Shown: positions 54,942 to 63,757, counted from the stretch's first letter. The stretch: DNA of 64,000 nucleotides from Pedobacter arcticus A12 (GCF_000302595.1 NZ_JH947128.1:522287-586286); one strand, 5' to 3'. Notes: generated by a model from the letters alone, not told the origin. Numbers and translations: made by a program.

Positions 54942-56429
54942 TTGAACCTATTAAAAAAACAAGGCTTCTTTAACAGCATTACACTTTATATAGGTACAGG
55001 GCTCGGCTTTTTTAATCTTATTATTTTATTTCAAAGGTCGTTAACAGCAGAACAAATAGGTTTTTTCGGCTTAATGACCTCTGTTTCTTTGTTATATACA
55101 CAATTTGCCGCACTGGGTTTTAACAGCGTAATTACCCGTTATTTTCCTTATTTTAGATCCGAAGACCGTAAACATCAAGGTTTCCCAACATACGTTTTCA
55201 AAATCACCAGTATTGGCTTTTTAATAGTAACTGCTGTTTATGTTTTTGGAAAAGAGTTTGTGATCGACTTTAAAGGAGGTAATAAAGGCTCGTCTTACTA
55301 CTATCAATATTACTACCTTATTATCCCAGTTGCACTTTTTACCTTTTGGTATAGCCTTGCAGAAACTTTTGCCCGCACCACTTACCATAATATTCTCCCT
55401 TCTTTCTTGCGAGAAGTATTGCTTAAAGTTTTTACAACTATTGGAGTCGGTTTGGTTTATTTCCAGTGGTTGGATTACCAGGATTTTGTTTATTGGTATG
55501 TGATAGCCAACGGAGTTATTCTACTAACTTTATTGGCCTATTTAAAAAAGCTTGACTTATTACGGTTTAAAGCTGTTGAAGCACCGGTAAAAGAAAAATC
55601 ATCAGAGATTTTACGTTATGGGCTTTATTCTATGTTGGCTGGTAGTTCCATCACCATGATTCAGAATATAGATACCATTATGCTGAAAATTTACACCAGC
55701 GAAGAAATGGTAGGCTATTACTTCACGCTTTTTGCGATGGCATTGGTGATTAACTTACCTGCAAAAGCTTTCGGGATAACATCATACCAAATTATTGCGG
55801 ATGCTTGGAAAACAGATGATTTAAAGAGAATCAACAAAGTATACAGCAAAACATCTTTAGTGCAGTTTATGATTGGCTGTCTGTTTTTAGTTGGTTTAAT
55901 TGCCAACTGGCACAACATTTTAATTATGTTGAAAAAACCAGAATATGCAGATTTCTATTATGTATTTATTGTAGTAGCACTGGGTTTTTTAGTAGATATT
56001 ACTGGCGGTTTAAACGGAATCATCATTATATTTTCTAAAAAATTCAAAATAATGATGCCTATATTATTAAGCGCTGTAGCATTATGTGCTTTATTAAACG
56101 TAATTTTTATTCCCATGTTTGGGATATTAGGCGCCGCATTAGCTTATAGCATTACCACACTGGCACTTAATTTTACCTATTGGCTTTATTTATTATTAAA
56201 ATACGGTTTACAACCTTTTAGCTTTGCTTTTATTAAACTAATTATCATTGCTTTAGCGGTACTTTTCATCGGGATTTATCTGCCAGTAAGCGATAGTTTC
56301 TTTTTAGATGTTCTATTTAGATCTAGCTTAATGGCAGTAATTTACCTTTGTGCCGTTTACTTTTTACACATTTCAACAGATATTAACGAGGCCATTAACC
56401 AAGTTTTGAATAAATTAAAATCTAAATAA
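54942..56429 (+). CDS. Polysaccharide flippase (Wzx/MATE-MOP family)
   Basis: 495 residues with about 14 membrane helices, starting at TTG 54942 (MNLLKKQGFFNSITLYIGTGLGF). N-terminal 'QRSLTAEQIGFFGLM' and 'GLYSMLAGSSITMIQNIDTIML' in helix 7 are typical of O-antigen/capsule flippases (PF01943/PF13440). Moves lipid-linked oligosaccharides across the inner membrane. The glycosyltransferase gene starts 5 bases on, so both likely serve one surface glycan, but the rest of that cluster is not here. Confidence 0.9.
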   Translation: MNLLKKQGFFNSITLYIGTGLGFFNLIILFQRSLTAEQIGFFGLMTSVSLLYTQFAALGFNSVITRYFPYFRSEDRKHQGFPTYVFKITSIGFLIVTAVYVFGKEFVIDFKGGNKGSSYYYQYYYLIIPVALFTFWYSLAETFARTTYHNILPSFLREVLLKVFTTIGVGLVYFQWLDYQDFVYWYVIANGVILLTLLAYLKKLDLLRFKAVEAPVKEKSSEILRYGLYSMLAGSSITMIQNIDTIMLKIYTSEEMVGYYFTLFAMALVINLPAKAFGITSYQIIADAWKTDDLKRINKVYSKTSLVQFMIGCLFLVGLIANWHNILIMLKKPEYADFYYVFIVVALGFLVDITGGLNGIIIIFSKKFKIMMPILLSAVALCALLNVIFIPMFGILGAALAYSITTLALNFTYWLYLLLKYGLQPFSFAFIKLIIIALAVLFIGIYLPVSDSFFLDVLFRSSLMAVIYLCAVYFLHISTDINEAINQVLNKLKSK

Positions 56430-56434
56430 AAGTA

Positions 56435-57337
56435 ATGAACAATTTAGCTCCCATTGCACTTTTTGTTTATAACAGGCCAGATCATACCCGCCAAACCGTA
56501 GAATCTTTAAAAGCTAACCATCTAGCTTCAGAAAGTGACTTCTTCATTTTCGCGGATGGTGCTAAAACCGAGAAAGATGAAGAAGCTGTAAAGCAAGTGG
56601 CAGATTATATTGCAACCGTTGATGGATTTAAGTCGGTGAATATTGTTAAACAGGAAAAAAACCTTGGACTTGCTAATTCTGTTATTAACGGAGTTACACA
56701 ATTAAGTGAAACTTACGGAAAGTTTATGGTTTTCGAGGATGATTTGATTTGCTCTGAACACACCCTAACTTACCTTAACGAAGCTTTAGACCGGTATAAA
56801 GATGAAGACCGAATTTTACACATTTGTGCTTCCATGCATCCGCTAAAGTTAGAAGATAATATGCCAGAAACCTTTTTATATCGAGCGCCACATAGTTGTG
56901 GTTGGGCAAGCTGGAAAAGAGCTTGGGATAAATTCAATCCAGATATCGACGATTTAATGTCGCAGTTTGATGAGCAAAAAATCAAAGATTTTACGTTCGA
57001 CGGAAAAATGAATTTCTGGAAACAGATGAACGATTTCAAAAACGGCAAAAACAACTCTTGGGCTATTAGATGGTATGCTTCTGTTTTTTTAAATAAAGGT
57101 TTAGCATTAAACGTAACGCATTCTTTAATCAAAAATATTGGTCATGATGGTTCTGGCGTACACTCAAATATTGAAAATACGTACGATGTAGAAATCTATC
57201 CAAAGCCAATTACGGAATTCCCGAAAGAGATTAAAGAAAATAAAACCATGTACAATGTGGTAAAATCCTTTTATGCAAACAGAAAAGGAAGCTGGCTTGA
57301 TCGTGGGATTAGGTTTCTTCGTCAGAAACTAGGTTAA
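56435..57337 (+). CDS. Glycosyltransferase, GNT-I-like fold
   Basis: 300 residues of a GT-A fold. APIALFVYNRPDHTRQTVESL begins the nucleotide-binding strand. The metal-binding acidic motif is KFMVFEDDLICS (E-D-D in place of DxD), and the acceptor-site segment is APHSCGWASWKRAW. The overall layout resembles the POMGNT/GNT-I-like bacterial group (cd02511-type). Donor and acceptor are unknown. In operon with the upstream flippase. Confidence 0.85.
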   Translation: MNNLAPIALFVYNRPDHTRQTVESLKANHLASESDFFIFADGAKTEKDEEAVKQVADYIATVDGFKSVNIVKQEKNLGLANSVINGVTQLSETYGKFMVFEDDLICSEHTLTYLNEALDRYKDEDRILHICASMHPLKLEDNMPETFLYRAPHSCGWASWKRAWDKFNPDIDDLMSQFDEQKIKDFTFDGKMNFWKQMNDFKNGKNNSWAIRWYASVFLNKGLALNVTHSLIKNIGHDGSGVHSNIENTYDVEIYPKPITEFPKEIKENKTMYNVVKSFYANRKGSWLDRGIRFLRQKLG

Positions 57338-57356
57338 CTCAAGCTAAATTCTTTCT

Positions 57357-58541
57357 ATGAAAACCTGCATCACAAAACTCAATACAATTTCCTTAAAAAA
57401 AGAACGCTTAATCATTGGATTAATGTCGGGGACTTCCTTAGATGGTTTAGATATCGCTTTGTGCCGATTAAAAAACAGCGGATCGGCAACCCAAGCTGAG
57501 ATTATTGATTTTGAAACTATTCCTTACAGCTTATCCTTTAAAAACGAAATCAAAAAAATCTGCTTTAAGCAACAAATTGATTTAGAAAAGCTTTGTTTGT
57601 TAAACGATGAAATTGGGAAATTACACGGCAACTTAATCAAGCAATTTTTAATAAGCAGAAACATTGATGCTACAACCATTGATTTAATTGCAAGTCATGG
57701 CCAAACCGTTTTCCACTCACCAAAACGACTTCGCAAAGCAGATGATTACGGAAATGCCACTTTACAAATTGGAGATGCAGACCAAATTGCAACAATTACT
57801 GGTATTATCACGCTGGCAGATTTCCGTCAGAAAAATATTGCAAATGGTTACGAAGGTGCACCTTTAGCTATTTATGGCGATTATTTGTTATTTAACTCCA
57901 ATGAAGAAAATCGTGTTCTACTAAATATTGGAGGCATAGCAAACTTTACGCTATTACTTAAAGATCAAAGTTTTGAGAACGTTTTAAGTACAGATACTGG
58001 TGCAGGGAATACGTTAATGGATCAATATGTTGCTCAAAATTTCGAAAACCTTCCGTACGATAAAAATGCGGAAATCGCTTTCAAAGGTAAAGCAGATGAA
58101 AACCTTTTGAATTCATTATTGAATCATCCTTTTTTTGGTGCTTCCTTACCAAAAACAACTGGACCCGAGTTATTCAATTTAGCGTATTTAAATCAGGCAT
58201 CACAAAATTCAGGAAGTCTAGGATTATCACATCACGATATTTTGGCTACCCTAAACAGATTTACAGCTTGCGGTATTGCTAGCGCAGTTAAAAAAGCGAA
58301 TTGCCCGAACGAAAGTGTAGTTTATTTAAGCGGTGGAGGCGCTCATAATCCGTTACTAACAGTGAATTTAAAAAACTTACTCCCTAATCTAACTTTTAAA
58401 AACCTAAGCGTTTTAGGTATAAATCCGGATGCTAAGGAAGCATTGCTTTTCGCCATTTTAGCAAACGAGACCATCGCTGGAAATCAATCTGTTTTTGGAA
58501 AAAAGAGTTTGAGCATGGGTAAAATAAGTTTGCCACATTAG
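57357..58541 (+). CDS. anmK: Anhydro-N-acetylmuramic acid kinase
   Basis: Phosphorylates anhMurNAc recovered from the peptidoglycan. 394 residues of the AnmK family: IIGLMSGTSLDGLDIALC at the N-terminus (ATP phosphate loop), SHGQTVFHSP, LADFRQKNIANGYEGAPL, LLNIGGIANFTLL, DTGAGNTLMDQYV and VYLSGGGAHNPLL. Together with the glucosaminidases upstream and the LD-carboxypeptidase elsewhere, it indicates an active muropeptide recycling pathway. Confidence 0.95.
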   Translation: MKTCITKLNTISLKKERLIIGLMSGTSLDGLDIALCRLKNSGSATQAEIIDFETIPYSLSFKNEIKKICFKQQIDLEKLCLLNDEIGKLHGNLIKQFLISRNIDATTIDLIASHGQTVFHSPKRLRKADDYGNATLQIGDADQIATITGIITLADFRQKNIANGYEGAPLAIYGDYLLFNSNEENRVLLNIGGIANFTLLLKDQSFENVLSTDTGAGNTLMDQYVAQNFENLPYDKNAEIAFKGKADENLLNSLLNHPFFGASLPKTTGPELFNLAYLNQASQNSGSLGLSHHDILATLNRFTACGIASAVKKANCPNESVVYLSGGGAHNPLLTVNLKNLLPNLTFKNLSVLGINPDAKEALLFAILANETIAGNQSVFGKKSLSMGKISLPH

Positions 58542-58596
58542 CAGAAGAATAATTAGGCATTTTTTCGGGATGTCGCGTATTATAACGTATATTTTC

Positions 58597-58604
58597 TATT
58601 TTTG
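58597..58604 (+). promoter_or_regulatory. -7 element of the acyl-chain operon
   Basis: TATTTTTG matches TAnnTTTG, 25 bases before the GTG start of the first operon gene. No clear -33 TTTG is visible. Confidence 0.45.
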
Positions 58605-58629
58605 AAATATTGTTTTAAAAGAAATATTT

Positions 58630-59352
58630 GTGGGGAAACCAAAAGTTTTAATTACCGGGGCAAGTAAAGGTTTAGGTTTAGCAATGGCAAAAAAACTAAA
58701 CAACGATTACTGTTTGATTTTACATGCTTCCAAAGCCGAAAACATAACGGAATTCACCGATGGCAACTACATTTTAGCTGCTGATTTATCAAATCCGGAA
58801 GAGCTCAAAGAATTTTGTAAGCAAGTCAAAAACGAACATGGCGATGACTTGTACGCAGTAATTAACAACGCAGGTATGTCTTTGGATAAACCCCTAACCT
58901 TCCAGCCCGAAAAAGATATTGATACCATGATTGCGGTGAATTTAAAGGCACCCATTATGATCTCAAAAACAGTAGCTAAAATTTTTGGATTAAAGGGCAA
59001 AGGCGTAATCATCAACGTAAGTTCTTGCGTTGCAGAAACAGGCAATGCTTTTCAGTCTGTTTATGCAGCTACAAAAGCAGGATTAATTGCATTCTCAAAA
59101 TCACTAGCAAAAGAGGTTGGCATACTTTACCATAACCACCAAATCAGAATTTTAAGTATTTCACCAGGGTTTATACAAACGCCAATGACGGATGCCATCC
59201 CCGAAACAGAAAAAGAGAAATACCTAAAAATGATACCTGCACAAAGATTCGGCAATGCCGATGAAATAGCGGAAACGGTTGCTTTTTTGATTTCAGACAA
59301 GGCATCGTATATCAACGGAAGTAACATTGACATCAACGGAGGCCTTTTTTAA
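58630..59352 (+). CDS. SDR family reductase, FabG-like (first gene of acyl-chain operon)
   Basis: 240 residues, GTG start (VGKPKVLITGAS). Classical short-chain dehydrogenase: TGASKGLG cofactor loop, NNAGMSL, catalytic Ser in INVSSC and Tyr-Lys in YAATKAG, and SPGFIQTPM. C-terminal INGSNIDINGGLF is typical of FabG-type 3-oxoacyl-ACP reductases. In this operon it would reduce the beta-keto group made by the ketosynthase at 60170. Its stop abuts the next ATG with no gap. Confidence 0.88.
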   Translation: MGKPKVLITGASKGLGLAMAKKLNNDYCLILHASKAENITEFTDGNYILAADLSNPEELKEFCKQVKNEHGDDLYAVINNAGMSLDKPLTFQPEKDIDTMIAVNLKAPIMISKTVAKIFGLKGKGVIINVSSCVAETGNAFQSVYAATKAGLIAFSKSLAKEVGILYHNHQIRILSISPGFIQTPMTDAIPETEKEKYLKMIPAQRFGNADEIAETVAFLISDKASYINGSNIDINGGLF

Positions 59353-59901
59353 ATGGAAAACTTAATCGGTGCTTTACCCAAAGACTTTCTTTTACACGGT
59401 GATACAAAAAGACTATTAGACAATTACCATTGGCATGAACCAAAGATTGGAATTGCAGCCAGCTATACGCCCACTGCTTTTGATGTAAATGATCATTTCG
59501 GGGTTTTTAGAGGGGTAGATCAAATTGAAGCATTCGCCCAAGCCACCATTGTTTCTTGCGCTACTTTTTTAGAGTGTGAGAAACAAAAATGTACACCCGA
59601 GGATTTAAAAACCAATTTTATCCCCGCATTTATAAGTATTGGAAACGTATATTTCCATAACTATATACAAGAAGGTGATACTTTTCTAAGTTTAGGAAAA
59701 ATCAAATTCTATAAATTTAGGCAAATGGTTGCCGATGGTAGAATTTATAAAGTATCAAAAGATTTAGATTTAGACCTTTACTTTAGCGATTTTAGCGAAA
59801 CAAAACTAGATAATTACGAACTAAGCGAAGATTTCACTTTAGTAGCCGAACTATTTGATATAACCGGCAGAGCACTAAAGAAAGAAGCATTTAAACAATA
59901 A
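59353..59901 (+). CDS. Divergent FabA/FabZ-like hot-dog protein (candidate dehydratase)
   Basis: 182 residues. The segment VNDHFGVFRGVDQIEAFAQATIVS lines up with the FabZ/FabA active-site helix: Glu in IEAFAQ is kept as in 'xExxAQ'. The His region is altered, with only 11 residues between DHF and that Glu, against 14 in FabZ (GHFP...E). Downstream 'FIPAFISIGNVYFHNYIQEGDTFLSLGKI' has the strand pattern of a hot-dog. It probably binds an acyl chain on the operon's ACP; dehydratase activity is an inference. No signal peptide. It is the least recognisable gene of the set. Confidence 0.55.
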   Translation: MENLIGALPKDFLLHGDTKRLLDNYHWHEPKIGIAASYTPTAFDVNDHFGVFRGVDQIEAFAQATIVSCATFLECEKQKCTPEDLKTNFIPAFISIGNVYFHNYIQEGDTFLSLGKIKFYKFRQMVADGRIYKVSKDLDLDLYFSDFSETKLDNYELSEDFTLVAELFDITGRALKKEAFKQ

Positions 59902-59907
59902 AACAAC

Positions 59908-60168
59908 ATGGAAAGACAAGAAATTATTGACGGCATAGTAGAAATACTAAAGACCGTAAGAACAATAGATCAAGAAAAATTAGCAAACATTACAGAAGAA
60001 ACTGATTTTTTAACCGACTTAAACACACCATCAACAGAATTAATCAATATCGCTGCTAAAGCAGAGCAAAAATTCGGCGTTGAGTTTGAAGATGACGACA
60101 TTGACGATTTAGGGTCAACAGTAAAAGATATTGTAGATTTGATTTTAAGAACTAAAGAAAGAGGGTAA
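59908..60168 (+). CDS. Acyl carrier protein
   Basis: 86 residues with the four-helix ACP pattern. The phosphopantetheine site is Ser42 in DLNTPSTELINIA, replacing the usual DSL with PST. It is acidic and helix-rich, followed by EQKFGVEFEDDDIDDLGSTVKDIVDLI, as in FAS/PKS carriers. It is separate from housekeeping acpP judged by the divergent motif. One base separates its stop from the ketosynthase ATG. Confidence 0.9.
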   Translation: MERQEIIDGIVEILKTVRTIDQEKLANITEETDFLTDLNTPSTELINIAAKAEQKFGVEFEDDDIDDLGSTVKDIVDLILRTKERG

Positions 60169-60169
60169 G

Positions 60170-61522
60170 ATGATATTAGGGGGTAGAAAAGTAGCAGTAG
60201 TTGGCATGGGTGGCGCATTTCCCACATGTTCTAACCTAACCGATTTTTCTGATAAGCTTTTCTCAAACCAAAGTTTAATTAGAGAATGGGATGTAGCAGT
60301 AGCCCGAAATAAACAAGTTCGTTCCACAGTTTCTGGCTTTATCAGCGAGGCAGAAATGAATCTGGAAGCAATTTACTCTCCTCTTTCAGACACCTATCCA
60401 GAAGTTTATATCGATTTACTGAAACGTATTCCCGAAATCAATTTATCTACTGCAGATGTTGGCAGTATTTGGGCAATGTTGGGTTCGCTCGACGCTATAA
60501 AAATGGCTGGCTGGACAGATGTGGAAACGCAATCTGAAGGAACAGGCGTTTTAGTTGGCTCTGGTGGTGGCGGTCACGTTATACAGCGTAACGCTTGGCA
60601 CAGCTTTTTTGAAATGGGCAAAAAATCGCGTTTGGCCGGTTCGCACACGGTAGATCGATCTATGGTTTACAGAGATGCGGCGAATGTTTCTTGTTTGATT
60701 AAAAACCGTGGCGTTTGCGAATCAATAGGTTCTGCTTGCGCAACTGGGTTAGGAAATATTGGCTATGCCTACCGTTTAATTGCTTTTGGACTGCAAGACC
60801 GAGCTGTTGCAGGTGGTGTGGAAGGCACTTCGCTGGAAACATTCATTGGCTTTGACGCCATGCAGATTTTAAGCCGTGGTTTTAAACCAGAGGAAAGTTC
60901 TCGCCCATTTGATAAAGATAGAAACGGTTTTGTTTGTTCCTTTGGCGCAGGCATTGTTTGTTTGGAAGAATATGAAATGGCGAAAGCCCGGGGCGCAAAT
61001 ATCCTAGCTGTAATAGATAATTATTTCAATAATTCCGATGGTGATGGGGATATGTTTTATCCGTCTTTTGCTGGTCAGAAAAGGTTATGGAAAGGCTTGC
61101 TAGGTGATTCTGGAATCAAACCTGATGTCGTTAAAGTTCACGGAACATCAACCCCTGTTGGCGATGCTATCGAATTATTAAGCGTAGTGGATGTTTTAGG
61201 CGCTAAAGATTACCATATTTCTGCACCCAAATCTCAATTCGGCCATATGTTAGGCGCTGCCGGTGCGGTTGAATTTATCACTGCCGTGATGATGCTACAA
61301 AAACAGGAAGTTTTACCTTGTTTAAATTCAGATAATTTAAATGAAGATCTAGAGAAGTTTCAACTAACAGAAAAATGGGAAGGTTCAAAATCTCCCTTAG
61401 CCGCTTACCGAGACTTATTGCCGAAACAAAGTTTAAAAAAAGAGATCAATAGTATTACTTGCTTAAATTACGGTTTTGGCGGTACTAACAGTGCTATTTC
61501 AATTTCAAAAGACAATTCATGA
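60170..61522 (+). CDS. Beta-ketoacyl-ACP synthase, FabB-like
   Basis: 450 residues of the thiolase fold with a complete condensing triad: Cys190 in SIGSACATGLGN, His324 in VHGTSTPVGD and His359 in SQFGHMLGAAG. The spacings (134 and 35) nearly equal those in E. coli FabB. GSGGGGHVIQRN, GFDAMQILSRGF, SRPFDKDRNGFV and NSDGDGDMFYPS also resemble KAS I. A roughly 30-residue N-terminal surplus contains VRSTVSGFISEAEM. It is the only ketosynthase in the operon, so the chain may be extended iteratively. The end overlaps the next gene by 4 bases (ATGA). Confidence 0.9.
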   Translation: MILGGRKVAVVGMGGAFPTCSNLTDFSDKLFSNQSLIREWDVAVARNKQVRSTVSGFISEAEMNLEAIYSPLSDTYPEVYIDLLKRIPEINLSTADVGSIWAMLGSLDAIKMAGWTDVETQSEGTGVLVGSGGGGHVIQRNAWHSFFEMGKKSRLAGSHTVDRSMVYRDAANVSCLIKNRGVCESIGSACATGLGNIGYAYRLIAFGLQDRAVAGGVEGTSLETFIGFDAMQILSRGFKPEESSRPFDKDRNGFVCSFGAGIVCLEEYEMAKARGANILAVIDNYFNNSDGDGDMFYPSFAGQKRLWKGLLGDSGIKPDVVKVHGTSTPVGDAIELLSVVDVLGAKDYHISAPKSQFGHMLGAAGAVEFITAVMMLQKQEVLPCLNSDNLNEDLEKFQLTEKWEGSKSPLAAYRDLLPKQSLKKEINSITCLNYGFGGTNSAISISKDNS

Positions 61523-62331
61523 TCAACAATCAAAATAAAGTAGCGGTAGTTTTTGGCGTAAGAAATGACAGTTCTATTGGCTTTCAGGTTGCCCTAAAAC
61601 TACATCAATCTGGTTGTAAAGTTGTGTTAAATTACGTTGACGATACCAAAGCTGATGTTCTTTATTTAATGGAACAACATGGAATGGATAGCGCTTACGC
61701 TGCAAATGTTGATGTACGGAATGAGGAAGAAATCAAATCTTTTTTAACCGCTATTTATAAAAATCTAGGACCAATAGATTACGTATTACATGGCGTTGCT
61801 TTTGGAAGCCAAAATGTGATGTGTTACAGTTTGCCTGGTAGTGATGAACCTGCACCTTCATACATTGATATTCCTTTCGAAGAATTAATGGATTCGTTTA
61901 ATATTAGCGCTTATTCTTTATTGAGGATTTGTAGGGTTGCCGAGCCTTTGCTGGCAAAAAATGCATCTGTTTTAACTTTAACTTATAATGCATCTCAAAG
62001 AGTTTTTCCTGGTTATGCCGGAATGGCTGTAAACAAAGCTGCTTTAGAAAACATCATGCTTTATCTGGCTAGTTATTTTAGGAAAAGTGGTGTAAGAGTA
62101 AATGCAATATCTGCCGGATTGGTGATGACAACCTCTGCTGGAGGTATAAATGGTGTGCGTAAGTTACGGAAGCTAGGTAAAGTAACCGCTCCTTTAGGAA
62201 ATATTGCAGCTTCTGATGTTGCAGACGCTGCGCTCTATTACTTCTCAGATTTATCGAAAAAAGTCACTGGGAACATCCATTTTGTTGATGGTGGCTTTAA
62301 TATTATGGGCGTAGCTATCGAGGATATCTAA
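61519..62331 (+). CDS. FabI-like enoyl-ACP reductase (atypical SDR)
   Basis: 270 residues. The cofactor loop is VVFGVRNDSSIGFQVA, an enoyl-reductase-type glycine motif, not TGxxxGxG. VLHGVAFGSQN, then the catalytic Tyr-Lys pair in YAGMAVNKAALEN (Y-x6-K, as in FabI YNVMGVAKAALE). INAISAG-like 'VNAISAGLVMTTSAGGI' follows. It would remove the double bond in the elongation cycle. It could alternatively act on an unusual substrate, since the C-terminus differs from standard FabI. The stop is immediately followed by the AcpS-type gene. Confidence 0.82.
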   Translation: MINNQNKVAVVFGVRNDSSIGFQVALKLHQSGCKVVLNYVDDTKADVLYLMEQHGMDSAYAANVDVRNEEEIKSFLTAIYKNLGPIDYVLHGVAFGSQNVMCYSLPGSDEPAPSYIDIPFEELMDSFNISAYSLLRICRVAEPLLAKNASVLTLTYNASQRVFPGYAGMAVNKAALENIMLYLASYFRKSGVRVNAISAGLVMTTSAGGINGVRKLRKLGKVTAPLGNIAASDVADAALYYFSDLSKKVTGNIHFVDGGFNIMGVAIEDI

Positions 62332-62724
62332 ATGAAAACATTGGTTGACGAATTAAACAACAACCAAGAATTTGCCGTAGGCAATGATGTGGTTTTTTTA
62401 CCCACCTTTAGCCATTCGTTTAATCCATTATTCCAGAATAAAGTTTACACCGAACAAGAAATTGCCTACTGTGAGCAGTTTGATGAGCCTTTATTAAGAT
62501 ACGCCTCTACTTGGGCGGCAAAAGAAGCCGTTTATAAAGCCATAAAGCAAATAGAATCCAAACCTCTTCCGTTCAAAAAAATAGAAATTTTGCGGGAGAA
62601 AATTGCTGGAAAACCAACAGTAAACTTGCCTCACTCCTATGTTCATTTTAAAATAAGCCTAAGCATAAGCCACGACGGAGATTACATTTGGGCAGTTGCA
62701 GTTTTAAAGTTGGAGAAAGTATAA
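62332..62724 (+). CDS. AcpS-type 4'-phosphopantetheinyl transferase
   Basis: 130 residues. The two metal/CoA motifs are VGNDVVFLPTF (the conserved G-x-D) and WAAKEAVYKAIK (the WxxKEAxxK signature), and SISHDGDYIWAVAVL ends the fold. Short and single-domain, like AcpS, so probably trimeric. It should activate the ACP encoded three genes upstream by transferring phosphopantetheine to Ser42. Last gene of the gapless acyl-chain operon. Confidence 0.88.
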   Translation: MKTLVDELNNNQEFAVGNDVVFLPTFSHSFNPLFQNKVYTEQEIAYCEQFDEPLLRYASTWAAKEAVYKAIKQIESKPLPFKKIEILREKIAGKPTVNLPHSYVHFKISLSISHDGDYIWAVAVLKLEKV

Positions 62725-62731
62725 GAAAAAC

Positions 62732-62762
62732 TTGCAACCTTAAAACATTTGTCTTATTTTTA
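62732..62762 (+). promoter_or_regulatory. Promoter of the RES-Xre pair
   Basis: TTGC (62732-62735) and TATTTTTA (62755-62762) are 19 bases apart, near the expected -33/-7 spacing. The terminal G of the -7 box is replaced. Confidence 0.4.
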
Positions 62763-62789
62763 TGGACAGGTGTCTAAGAAAATGAAGCT

Positions 62790-63293
62790 ATGGTTGGCAA
62801 AAAAAACAGTTTTGAGTACAAAATAAATAAACAATTAAATTCTTTGTTTAACGAGCCAGAGGTGGCAGGTTATGCAGTTAGGCAAAATAAAAACATCACC
62901 TACACTGATTTTTTTGAAGATAAAATGATGGTTATCGCGGCTATTAGAGCTGGCGTTCCTTACGCATTATTTGACGTAATACAAGAAAACGCTCCTTTCT
63001 CGGAAGATAACTGGGCTGATTTTTTAGATGTTTCAACCAAATCATTACAACGCTATAGAACCGCAGACTCATTTCATTTTAAACCAATACATTCAGAAAA
63101 AATACTGGAAATGGCTGAAGTTACTAGTCTTGGCTTAAGTGTTTTTGGCAATATGGAAAAACTAAAGCTGTGGCTAAACACACCTAGTTATGCTTTGGGC
63201 AATTTAAAACCTATCGAGCTCATCAGAGATTCTTATGGCAAAGAATTGGTAATTGCAGAACTCACAAGAATTAACTACGGCATACTGGTATAA
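62790..63293 (+). CDS. Xre/MbcA/ParS-type antitoxin (DUF2384)
   Basis: 167 residues. An N-terminal helical region with a helix-turn-helix (DFLDVSTKSLQRYRTADSF) is followed by the DUF2384 toxin-binding domain (SVFGNMEKLKLWLNTPSYALGNLKPIELI, ending in the conserved ELTRINYGI). Pairs with the RES toxin whose ATG follows immediately. Such antitoxins also repress their own promoter, here likely 62732-62762. Confidence 0.92.
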   Translation: MVGKKNSFEYKINKQLNSLFNEPEVAGYAVRQNKNITYTDFFEDKMMVIAAIRAGVPYALFDVIQENAPFSEDNWADFLDVSTKSLQRYRTADSFHFKPIHSEKILEMAEVTSLGLSVFGNMEKLKLWLNTPSYALGNLKPIELIRDSYGKELVIAELTRINYGILV

Positions 63294-63752
63294 ATGGAGG
63301 TTTTTAGACTTTCGAGAGAAATGTATGCAGATGAGCTATCGGGAGCTGGTGCTGCTATAAAAGGGGGGCGTTGGAACTCCATAGGCTTTGAGCTTATTTA
63401 TACCGCAGGCAATAGATCTTTAGCAATGGCCGAAGTTGCAGTGCATTTTAGCTTGGCTACGTTGCCTGATGATTATATGATGGTAACTATCGATATTCCT
63501 GATAATTTACTGGTTAAGGAATTTTACGAAATTGATTTACCCAGAAACTGGAATGCTTTCCCACACCCTTCATCGACGCAGAAATTAGGTGATCAGTTTA
63601 TCTTGAAAAACAAATATTGTATCGCTAAAATACCATCGGTTGTTACTAAAGGCGATTTTAACTTTTTAATTAATCCTAATCATAAAGAATTTAAGAAAAT
63701 AAAAATCAACGAGATCGAAAAATTTCCTTTTGATAAACGGATATTTAGATAA
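63294..63752 (+). CDS. RES domain toxin (NAD+ phosphorylase family)
   Basis: 152 residues with the RES signature: VFRLSREMYADELSGAGAAIKGGRWN, IYTAGNRSLAMAEVAVHF and a later PSSTQKLGDQF. The conserved Arg, Tyr (in LIYTAG) and Glu (in AMAEV) of the family are present, so activity is plausible. By analogy with characterised RES toxins (ParT/MbcT), it would deplete NAD+. Five bases later starts the alpha/beta hydrolase, so read-through is expected. Confidence 0.92.
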   Translation: MEVFRLSREMYADELSGAGAAIKGGRWNSIGFELIYTAGNRSLAMAEVAVHFSLATLPDDYMMVTIDIPDNLLVKEFYEIDLPRNWNAFPHPSSTQKLGDQFILKNKYCIAKIPSVVTKGDFNFLINPNHKEFKKIKINEIEKFPFDKRIFR

Positions 63753-63757
63753 CAGCA

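Noticed and set aside
58630-62724. Flexirubin or aryl polyene cluster
   Set aside because: Aryl-CoA ligase, ammonia-lyase, acyltransferases and the paired ketosynthases expected for those clusters are missing.
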